The position numbers and the translations under genes were made by a program. Shown piece by piece: positions 56,701-64,000 of a stretch of DNA of 64,000 nt. Numbering within the stretch: the stretch's first letter is position 1; every line of letters starts with the position of its first letter. The stretch comes from Elymus sibiricus (lineage: Eukaryota; Streptophyta; Magnoliopsida; Poales; Poaceae): contig CM077666.1 of the NCBI GenBank assembly GCA_039707655.1, positions 400,415,886-400,479,885 of the forward strand, in the 5' to 3' direction. A model generated the notes under the pieces. That model was not told the DNA's origin. It saw nothing but the letters and a program-made list of their open reading frames with translations, and did no database searches.

Positions 56701-57113
56701 AAATGGGACCGGACCAACCCGTGTTTGACGGCGCTTCTTTTCATGGGCTGACAGACGCGCGCATGCTGCCCAAGAAAACGAAGCGACTGCGGCCCATAGC
56801 GAAGCGCCGTCTCCTCGGTTCTCGAGCACAGCCTCACTCCCCGGCCCCGCCCCACGCAGAGGCTGACAAGGGGCCCCTCGCCCCTCGTGTCCCAGCTGCC
56901 ATGGACACCTGAGCGGCCGCCGCGAGGGCCAATCGACAAGGCAGCCGGCCGCATTATTGCCTATCCGGATGGAGGCCATCTCCACCATCCAAGGGAAGAA
57001 GCGCCGGGGACCGAGCGAGCCGTGCGGGGGCGCCTCCTCTACTCCCTCCTCACTCCCGCCGATGCTCTCTTCAGCTCCCCCTCCGACCCCCGCCTCCTCC
57101 TCTTCTTCCCCGG
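56701..57113 (+). promoter_or_regulatory. GC-rich promoter/first (untranslated) exon of the HAD gene
   Basis: A CpG-rich stretch begins near 56730 and ends at a consensus splice donor (CCCCGG|GTAAGC, GT at 57114-57115). No clear TATA box is visible. An upstream ATG at 56969 opens a short Ser/Pro-rich frame. Joining this exon to the acceptor at 57909 puts that frame out of register and stops it within three codons, so it is at most an upstream ORF. Confidence 0.5.
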
Positions 57114-57909
57114 GTAAGCAAGAACCCCCTCTCCCCCCTGGATTCGTAGCCTTTTGCTTGTGCTAAGATATACTGGATCATACATCCTGTGTCTTTCTGC
57201 TATGTGCTGTTGAGTCTGTGTTCAAGAACGATTCGCATTTGGCTGTTTGGTGCTTAACCGGATTGAATGTATCACCGAATAATCGTGTAGAGTAGCATTT
57301 TATGGAGTCTCTCGGTTCATAGGCAGGGCAGCTCTGTTCCAATGTGTGCCTCCTTTTTTTATGCTAAAGTGTATGTTTCCCCTTGCACGGACAGTAAGAC
57401 TGCGTCGAAGCGCAGAAGGATCTATTTTAGCAAAAAGGCACCGTGAAGTCCTCAAGTAGTCTTTTACGGCGACCTAACTTTTGCTTCATGTTTTGGTTCA
57501 TCTGCTGCCGAAAATTGGGGCTCTGCTTTTATTTTATTTCTTATACATTTCTATAAATTAATAGCAGTTTGGATAAGTTTGTCCTTACAGTGCAAGAATG
57601 TACTAGATTTACAGGCATGCACGGTAATCTAGTGAACGAAATAATGGAACAAAAACATACCCCCTTTTTCCTTCAGACGACATACTGAAGTTCAGCCCAA
57701 CTGAAGCCGAGCTGCCCATGTTGAGGGATTAAACACAGCACGTGTAGTTTTCTGCTCTGTAATATACTTGTGCATCGTGTGCTTATACTGCCATTTGCCT
57801 GGTTCTTATCACAGGTGAGCTGTTGAGCTATGCTTCTCGTTGACCAGTCACACTTGAGCTGAATCAACCTTGCTGCGAAGCGCGTGGCAGTTTCGGTGCA
57901 AGTATTCAG
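57114..57909 (+). other. Intron in the 5' leader of the HAD gene
   Basis: The donor GTAAGC is at 57114 and the acceptor TATTCAG ends at 57909, 12 bases before the start codon. The stretch is 796 bp, T-rich in parts, without a coding frame. It was inferred from splice consensus and the composition change. Confidence 0.55.
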
Positions 57910-57921
57910 GACTTTGAAGCA

Positions 57922-58959
57922 ATGATCTCATCCATCAGCTTACTTGACAGTTCCCACCAGCTCATTCACAAACTGTACAGAAAATGCTGGCCAAGTAACT
58001 CAAATGCCAAACTGAACATGCATTCAACCGCGAAATCCGGGGGTAAGAGCATGAGGGTGAAGATGGCACTTCTGAAGCCCCATGCAACTGACTTCAAGAG
58101 GAACCATCAAGCCCACGAGGAAGACAATGTGTTTTACAAATTAGTTTATAGGCTCCCTGAAAGCCTTAGCTGTCTGTACACCAGTCAGAAACCAGTCAGA
58201 AAGAAGAAACAGCAGAAGCAAGGAACTGTGCCTTGTAACCGGTTTGGTGTGATCTTGGAGTGGGAGGGAGTTGTTGTGGAAGATGATGACCCTGACCTGG
58301 AGCCCCGAGTGTGGTACGTACTATCGCTCGAAGAGGCAATGTCTTTTCCTCCGGATGAAATGCTGAAGGAAATTGAGGGAATGAGAACTGATCAGGCTAT
58401 CTCAGAAGTCTTAAGTTGGTCGAAAGATGCAAAAGAAATTGAAAGGTTAGCAGCACGCAAGGAGGTAATATATCAGAAACTCAGAGGCACTTTCTACCAG
58501 CTGCGACCAGGTGTTCTCGACTTCTTGAACGCCCTTGTGGATTCTGACATTCCAATAGCAGTAACAGCTTCTCGCCCAAGAATGAGCCTGGAAGAAGGCA
58601 TAAAAGCTGTTGGTCTGCAAGGCTATTTCGATGTCGTAGTGGTGGCAGAGGACTTCCGCCGAGGAAAACCCGAGGGCGAGATGTTTGAGGTTGCAACAGA
58701 GCAGCTTGGTCTTGAGCCTGATGTCTGTCTTGTGATGGGTAGCTCAAACTTGACGACGGATTCTGCGCATACTGCTGGGATGAGGTGTGTGGCGGTTGCA
58801 AGCCGGCACCCTGCCTATGAACTCCATGCAGCAAACCATGTTGTGAGATGGCTTGATCAGCTCTCTGTTGTTGACCTGCAGAGGCTTGCCAATGGTGAGG
58901 TTCTTGGGCGCAGGGGCAGACGATCTGACATGGACATGGAGATTGTGATCGAGGAGTGA
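57922..58959 (+). CDS. HAD-superfamily protein, plastid PyrP2-type (riboflavin-pathway phosphatase family)
   Basis: The 345-aa single-exon frame has an ATG 12 bases after the likely acceptor. Residues 1-60 are Ser/Lys/Arg-rich with almost no acidic residues, consistent with a plastid transit peptide. A HAD-like fold follows: motif I region 'FGVILEWEGVVVEDDD' (108-123), cap helices (130-200), motif II 'IAVTASRPR' (T215), motif III 'RRGKPEGE' (K249) and motif IV region 'CLVMGSSNLTTDSAHTAGM'. From memory the sequence fits the Arabidopsis At4g11570 family, reported to dephosphorylate the pyrimidine intermediate of plastid riboflavin synthesis. Oddly, motif I reads E113-W-E115-G where DxDG is expected, and motif IV has S274 where GD is usual. 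Catalytic competence is therefore uncertain. Intact frame and introns indicate an expressed gene. Confidence 0.88.
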   Translation: MISSISLLDSSHQLIHKLYRKCWPSNSNAKLNMHSTAKSGGKSMRVKMALLKPHATDFKRNHQAHEEDNVFYKLVYRLPESLSCLYTSQKPVRKKKQQKQGTVPCNRFGVILEWEGVVVEDDDPDLEPRVWYVLSLEEAMSFPPDEMLKEIEGMRTDQAISEVLSWSKDAKEIERLAARKEVIYQKLRGTFYQLRPGVLDFLNALVDSDIPIAVTASRPRMSLEEGIKAVGLQGYFDVVVVAEDFRRGKPEGEMFEVATEQLGLEPDVCLVMGSSNLTTDSAHTAGMRCVAVASRHPAYELHAANHVVRWLDQLSVVDLQRLANGEVLGRRGRRSDMDMEIVIEE

Positions 58960-59249
58960 TGTTTCTGCAGGCACTATCTACTAATACTATATAACTATGT
59001 TGTAACTTCAGTACTGCGTTACAACATTTTGTGACAGGCAAGGTAGTGTGACAGATCAGTGTTCACTTCTTGGTTTCTTGTAATGCATAACTGAAACTTA
59101 TCTAGCTTAGATGCTTTCAGTCATCAGGAATGAGTTGGAGGCGAAGAAACTTTCCACCATGCAAATCTGTTGCTGTGTAAGTACATATGTTACCTCTTCT
59201 ATTTTGTTCCTCTCCCGTTTTCAGAGATGAACTCTGGAGATATTTAGTA
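58960..59249 (+). other. 3' flank/UTR of the HAD gene
   Basis: This is AT-rich sequence after TGA 58957-58959 with TTGTAA-type signals (about 59000 and 59080), a common plant polyadenylation context. No other feature was seen. Confidence 0.45.
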
Positions 59250-59317
59250 CTCCCTCCGATCCATATTACCTGTCGCTCAAACGGATGTATGTAACAAGTA
59301 ATATGAATGGGAGGGAG
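59250..59317. mobile_element. Short Stowaway MITE, TSD TA
   Basis: The 68-bp element starts CTCCCTCCGATCCATATTAC and ends GTAATATGAATGGGAGGGAG, with TA on both sides. It is a mostly internally deleted copy of a common Triticeae Stowaway type. Confidence 0.85.
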
Positions 59318-60041
59318 TAGTACTATATTAGTTAGTGATGATTAACTGAAAATGTGTGGAAGGTTTTATTTACAAACAGAGCTGATGATGCCCGTCTCTG
59401 CGCATGGGTATTACGCTAGTATTCATTGTAGCCATGAGGTACTCAGCTGGCCATAATAATAGCAGTAGTCTAAGCTAAGTTGCGAAATTCCCTCCCTCCT
59501 AAGTTTTCGCTGGCATACATGATTCTGAATGTCTGTGACAATCTTGTCATCCGTATTTTTTTGTTGTTGTCTGTGACCTTGTTGTCATCCGTATTCGTCC
59601 AAGTTAACGTGTGAAATTCAAAATATGAGAAGTCGGTTAATGTTTATCATTAACAGTTTAAATGGTTGATGATTGCCTTTTTCTTTTCCTTCCTGTTTTC
59701 TGATTTTTTTTTAGAAAAGGAGGATATACCACTGGCCTCTGCATCTAGGCGATGCATGCAACCATTTTATTAATTATTCATAAAGACCTTACAAAATAAT
59801 ACATCAGTAAGCCTGAAGCCACCATCTTGGCAACACCTGTTGCTACTCCTATTCACTTGATGAAGGGGTGCCGAATGTCTGAGCCAAATACCAAACAGAC
59901 ATCGCACCAAATCCTAACATCTAAAGCCGGATGGCCCAGCCAAGCCACAATGCCGGGACTGGGTCACAATCCTGTTTTCTGATACCCATTACAGATTTTT
60001 AACCTTCCACATCATGTGAGGCAGCATAGTGCGTATTCAGT
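59318..60041. other. Intergenic DNA with an unclassified Triticeae-type repeat
   Basis: 59713-59970 ('aggaggatataccactggcctctgcatct...') has the look of a dispersed cereal repeat, possibly a LINE 3' end in minus orientation because the plus strand begins T-rich. The rest is AT-rich and featureless. Confidence 0.35.
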
Positions 60042-60057
60042 AGGTTTGTAGAGAGGA

Positions 60058-60216
60058 AGGACATGCCTGGCGCAGTGGTGCAGTACTCCCCACTTGTGCC
60101 AAGAGGTCCTAGGTTTGACGCGGCCTTTCTGTATTGCACTATGCGGGGGTAAGATTTGTCTGGTATAATCCTTCTCCAGACCCTGTGGGAGCTTCTTGCA
60201 TTGGGTCTTTCCTTTT
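60058..60216 (+). mobile_element. Au-type SINE, perfect 16-bp TSD
   Basis: The 159-bp body has box A 'TGGCGCAGTGG' (60069-60079), box B-like 'GGTTTGACGC' and a T-rich end (ttccttttt-like). AGGTTTGTAGAGAGGA repeats exactly at 60042-60057 and 60217-60232. The sequence matches the Au SINE of wheat relatives as I remember it. Perfect flanks suggest a relatively young insertion. It is not a tRNA gene: there is no cloverleaf. Confidence 0.88.
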
Positions 60217-60232
60217 AGGTTTGTAGAGAGGA

Positions 60233-61513
60233 TACTTTGAACCGATTAGTTCATATAATTTGTGGTGCAAGACAGTCCAAGCAATGCAAAATGACATGTA
60301 CCTCTGTGTGTTAGGCGATCAAACAATGTACGAAATGAAATTATAATCTCATATGAAATGAATAAGCTTTTTAGAGGTGGAAGCGGGGCATCTCACAATT
60401 ATTTATTGTGTCCACTAGTTTTTGGACATAGAACCCCTTTTTTTCTTGATAAAGGGTGCTTTTATTAACTTAAAATATAGCATCAAGAGGATACAAAGCA
60501 TGATGAGCAACACCCGGTCTCTGCATAACTAAGATGCACATTGCCAAACACCAACATTCTGCCAACAGAAAATTAAAATTCGACATATTCGCAACATTAG
60601 AGTCATATGGGACAAACAATATGCCTATGTCGATGGAGGTGGTGGCAAGTTGTATTTGAATGCTTATACGTCAACACTCATCCTCGTGTGTGGCCTCTTA
60701 GGCCAAAACATGGACCGAAAGTGGGTTATAATTTTTTTACTCAATTCTTCCTAGATTAGAATTAAATTCAAGACCATTTGGCTATGATACCATGCAGAAT
60801 TGTACACACCAACCAATTCACCCAAAAGCCCAAATTGAGAGTGAAAGAAAGCCTAGCATAATCCTCCTAACACTCTTACTCCATAAAAGTTACTCCGTAT
60901 AACTTGCAACCAAAAGATTATAGGTTTAAACCCAATGTACACCATAAATAATTGTCCAATGCCTCTACTTCCTCTGTCCACATTAATTTGAACTTTTGGT
61001 TGTACTAATCAGTACGTGCAATTCAATACTCTCCCCATGAAAGTTCAAATTTTTGTGCCCACATTTGTAGACACACATGTGCCTTTAGTAATGAGCTCAT
61101 CCCATGAAAGTTCAAATGGACACCCTCATGATATTCGTGATTCAAAGTGGAGCCATGTTGAAGGAGCAATCTGCTCCTCTCCGGTACATTGCCAGAGAGG
61201 AATTCATCGACGATCTTCATCGACAACTAGTTCTAGCGGACCCCCAATGAGGTGTTAGTGGTCCACCTCCTGGACTATGGGTTCATTGTAGTAGCTATCT
61301 AGCATATATCTCTCACTAAGCCTCAATTTAATAGATCACATGAGCCTTGCATGATTTTGATCGTCCATGCAATTATATTCTTGAGGTGGATCTTCCGATA
61401 TGTGATGAATAATTACTTATGGTATTATTATCATGATTGCATGGATTACTTATAGAGGTCACATGACTTCATAAGTAGCAAAAAAGAATAATGAAAAAGA
61501 GGATCAAGAATAT
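60233..61513. other. Intergenic DNA, no gene recognised
   Basis: 60430-60560 resembles a dispersed repeat ('gcatcaagaggatacaaagc'). 60965-61110 has a direct repeat 'cccatgaaagttcaaat' (61036 and 61101). The remaining frames are short and unrelated to known proteins. Confidence 0.35.
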
Positions 61514-62236
61514 GTGAATTGTACAAAATGGTTGTACTTTGACTTTGCAAGCAACCTAGTACATCCTGCTAGTGGGGTTAGACTGCTCATCTCCACAGCT
61601 TGTTGTCTGGGATGGGCCTTGCACACCAACGGTATTTACAAGAAAGGAAAACAACGCCTCTCATCGATTATTGACGAGCTTGATAAGATTACTGATTGTG
61701 TGCACTGCTTGATCAAGAGGTTGAGCTAAAGAGTCAACCAAATGAACATGTTACACAACTTTTGTGAGAGAAGCTGAAATGGTACCAACGCTCCAAATAT
61801 CAATTCATTATTGAAGAGAACAATGGTACAAGATATTTCCATATGGTTGTCAATGGCGGTCACATGAAAAAGTGTAACTATAGTCTCCAACTTGATGATG
61901 CCATAATTGAGGGTCAAAATAGCTCAAGGTGTACATAACGAAATATTACAAGAATCTTTCCAGTGCTTCAAAGGACGATAATTTCTCTCTTGACGAGTAT
62001 CATATATACAGAAGATGTTCCCTAGGTTTTGGATGCGGAAAACTAGCTACTCACGCCTCTCTTCTTTGAATAGGAGGTGTGAGTGGATGTGTTCCAAATG
62101 GAGCATAACAAAAGCTCCTGAACCGGATGGCTTCCCGACAAAGTTTTCTTAGAACTTCTGGGATGTCAATAAGGACCATCTTTTGGGATTATTCGGTCCT
62201 TTACAAGATGGACACCTTGATTTGTTCAAGCTTAAT
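61514..62236 (+). pseudogene. LINE ORF2 remnant (endonuclease-RT linker), plus strand
   Basis: Translation in shifting frames shows 'GWALHTNGIYKKGKQRLSSI', then 'KWYQRSKYQFIIEENNGTRY', then a 'PDGFP' RT-entry block (near 62123). These occur in this order in plant LINE proteins. Stops and frame changes are frequent. It ends where the second Maximus-like LTR begins at 62237. Confidence 0.65.
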
Positions 62237-62584
62237 TGAAAGCACATTTGCTCCCTTGGTGGTTTTGGTAATTCATAACAACATATATCTCATTGAACTA
62301 ATGTCCATTTAAGATTAAGATTTCAGGATGTTCAATGATTGGCATAGCATGGACTAGAGATGTGGACCCCTCAAAATGCTAAGGACAAGGATTGGCAAAG
62401 GATCAAGACTCTACATTTTTGGTTTAGTGATCCAAGATCACATTGAGTCCATAGGAAAGCCAATACTATTAAAAGGAGATGAGGTGTTGCTTAATGGTCC
62501 TTTTGCTCAAGTGCTTAGTGACAGTATTCCTAAACCCTCAACCACTCTCTCTACCCAAATATGTCCTAAACCTAAAGTCCAACT

Positions 62585-62970
62585 CGGCCCCACCGAAACT
62601 TCCAATCCGGCCCCACCGAGTTCATCCAAGACTTAGCCACTGCCAAACCCTAACAAATCGGATCCACCGAAATGGATCTCGGTCCCACCGAGATGGCCTT
62701 GCCAACTCTCTGTAATCGGTTGCATTCACTTCGGTCTCACCGAGTTATGCATATCGGTCTCACCGAGATGGCTTGCCAACTCTCTGTTGCCTTATTGCTT
62801 CACTTCGGTCCTACCGAGTTGATGCAATCGGTGCCACCGAGATGAGGATTGCCCTAGCCATTGCACTTCGGTCCATCCGAGTTGTTCGTATCGGTCCCAC
62901 CGAGATTCCTAAAGTTCATATCTTTTACACAGTTCGGTGCTACCGAGATGATCGTTTCGGTGCCACCGAG
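62585..62970. repeat. Paired CGG-n6-CCG palindrome array in the Maximus LTR promoter
   Basis: Twelve units of CGG(t)nnn(a)CCGa start at 62585, 62608, 62659, 62680, 62732, 62755, 62806, 62829, 62869, 62892, 62935 and 62958. They form six pairs with 21-23 bp within a pair and 63-74 bp between pairs. The array ends about 42 bp before the TATA box. Equivalent arrays are at 14904-15292 and 30563-30953. Confidence 0.9.
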
Positions 62971-63011
62971 TTGGGTCAAAAGTGTGTAACGGTTGGATTT
63001 TGTGTGGAGGC

Positions 63012-63019
63012 TATATATA
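63012..63019 (+). promoter_or_regulatory. TATA box of the Maximus-like LTR
   Basis: TATATATA in 'ggctatatatacccctcc', downstream of the palindrome array. The homologous site in the other copies reads TATTTATA (minus strand, 14855-14862 and 30516-30523). Confidence 0.8.
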
Positions 63020-63816
63020 CCCCTCCACCCCCTCCTTCTCAGTAAGGAGAGCCATCAGAACGTGCCTACACTTCCACCATTCATTTTCTGAGAGAGAACC
63101 ACCTACTCATGTGTTGAGATCAAGATATTCCATTCCTACCATTTGAACCTTGATCTCTAGCCTTTCCCAAGTTGCTTTCCACTCAAATCCCTCTTCCACC
63201 ATAGCCAAATCTGTGAGGAGTGTTTGAGTGCTGGGAAGACTATCATTTGAAGCACAAGAGCAAGGAGTTCATCAACAACACACCATCTATTACCTTTTGG
63301 AGAGTGGTGTCTCCTAGATTGGTTAGGTGTCGCTTGGGAGCCTCCAACATGCTGTGGAGTTGAACCAAGAAGTTTGTAAGGGCAAGGAGATCGCCTACTT
63401 CGTGAAGATCTACCCCGAGTGAGGCTAGTCCTTCGTGGACGTAAGCCATGGTGGAATAGACAAGGTTGCTTCTTCGTGGACCCTTCGTGGGTGGAGCCCT
63501 CCGTGGACTCGCGCAGCCGTTACCCTTCGTGGGTTGAAGTCTCCATCAACGTGGACGTACGATAGCACCACCTATCGGAACCACGCCAAAAACCACCGTG
63601 TCTTCATTGCGTTTGAAATCTCCAATCCCTCCTTTACATACATATGCAATTGCTTACATTCCGCTGTTATATACTATTAGAATTGCATGTGTAGGGTGAT
63701 GCTTGACATGTACTATTGCTAAAATCTGCCTACAACTAAAATCTGGGAAAAGGTTAGGTTTTATTTGGTCAAGTAGTCTAATCACCCCCCTCTAGACATA
63801 CTTTCGATCCTACAAG

Positions 63817-63828
63817 TGGTATCAGAGC
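63817..63828 (+). other. Primer-binding site of the second Maximus-like element
   Basis: TGGTATCAGAGC, two bases after the LTR end, is initiator-tRNA-Met type. Confidence 0.92.
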
Positions 63829-63898
63829 TTTGGTCTCCGTAAGCCTTGATTTCCATAGCTTTGGTGATCATAGCCTTGGTTTCACAACCTAGGAGAGT

Positions 63899-64000
63899 AT
63901 GGCATCTAGTGAGAGTAACTATCACCGTAGAGGTCCATATTTTGATGGTACAAACTTTGCTAGTTGGAAACATAAGATGAAAATGCATATTCTTGGTCAT
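63899..64000 (+). CDS. Gag of the second Maximus-like element, N-terminal 34 codons (truncated by window)
   Basis: ATG at 63899 opens a frame with 'RGPYFDGTNFASWKHKMK', the N-terminus of Copia gag, the same as the start of the gag at 29637. No disruption is visible within the 34 codons shown. Confidence 0.85.
   Translation, partial: MASSESNYHRRGPYFDGTNFASWKHKMKMHILGH

Larger units (their letters stand above)
62237..63814 (+). repeat. 5' LTR of the second Maximus-like element
   Basis: The LTR is 1,578 bp, TGAAAGCAC to CCTACA, the reverse complement of 29722-31300 with scattered differences. The palindrome array is at 62585-62970. Confidence 0.92.
62237..64000 (+). mobile_element. Second Maximus-like Copia element, 5' end (continues right)
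   Basis: The 5' LTR (62237-63814), the PBS and the start of gag are present in plus orientation, opposite to the copy at 14-31 kb. The window ends 102 bases into gag, so completeness and target-site duplication cannot be judged. Confidence 0.9.

Noticed and set aside
58481..59041. 186-codon minus frame antisense to the HAD gene
   Set aside because: Gln/Ser-rich shadow of the real coding strand.
62585..62970. Regular short repeats considered as a CRISPR array
   Set aside because: Repeats are 12-bp degenerate palindromes with spacers that are themselves conserved between copies, in a plant retrotransposon LTR.

Overview
This window looks like grass nuclear DNA from the wheat/barley/rye/Aegilops group (Triticeae). 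Most of it is nested transposable elements. The evidence is a non-coding LTR element with 4-kb LTRs (LARD type), SIRE/Maximus-type Copia elements, a Copia LTR with the Angela/BARE/WIS-like head, Stowaway and Harbinger MITEs, and SINEs that match the cereal Au and ~300-bp types as I remember them. Two host genes, both spread over exons, lie close together between 52 and 59 kb. There are no prokaryotic operons, rRNA genes, true tRNA genes or CRISPR arrays.

Left half (1-32 kb). An old Gypsy-type element on the minus strand (1-393, 12158-14061, 31301-31815) is split by two large insertions. The first is an 11.8-kb plus-strand LARD-like element (389-12162, target-site duplication TAGAG) with LTRs of about 4 kb and a 3.7-kb internal domain without coding capacity. 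The second is a minus-strand Maximus-like Copia element (14057-31305, duplication GGCGT), whose 3' LTR is itself split by a 7.4-kb Gypsy element with Tat-like features (15567-23003, duplication AATGG). The Maximus-like element has a frameshifted gag and an additional ORF, but I find no pol. The additional ORF is preceded by an apparent internal promoter and a spliced leader. The old Gypsy lies in an LTR remnant, which lies in the first exon of a NAC transcription-factor gene fragment (about 32.0-32.1 kb).

Middle (32-51 kb). An AT-rich unit with imperfect inverted arms (32.3-34.1 kb) is followed by a Stowaway MITE and a plus-strand LINE (about 34.69-50.66 kb). The LINE is cut three times: by a 3.5-kb LTR element whose 778-codon frame holds a ubiquitin-protease Cys-box (36263-39781), by a 9.5-kb decayed Copia element with near-identical LTRs (39926-49451), and by a Harbinger-type MITE that contains a Stowaway MITE.

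Right part (51-64 kb). A tRNA-derived SINE precedes a minus-strand three-exon gene for a plant protein of unknown function (52163-54063), which lacks an in-frame ATG. A plus-strand gene for a HAD-superfamily protein of the plastid PyrP2 type follows (CDS 57922-58959, with an intron in the 5' leader). Then come a short Stowaway MITE, an Au-type SINE with a perfect 16-bp duplication, a LINE remnant, and the 5' LTR and gag start of a second Maximus-like element that runs off the window.

The most unusual signals are: (i) the paired 12-bp palindromes (CGGTnnnACCG type) just upstream of the TATA box in all Maximus LTRs, which recur upstream of an internal TATA box; (ii) the long open frame with a captured-looking USP motif; (iii) the HAD protein with altered catalytic residues; and (iv) the missing ATG of the 52-54 kb gene. 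Divergences were counted by eye and family names come from memory; neither was checked by a search.
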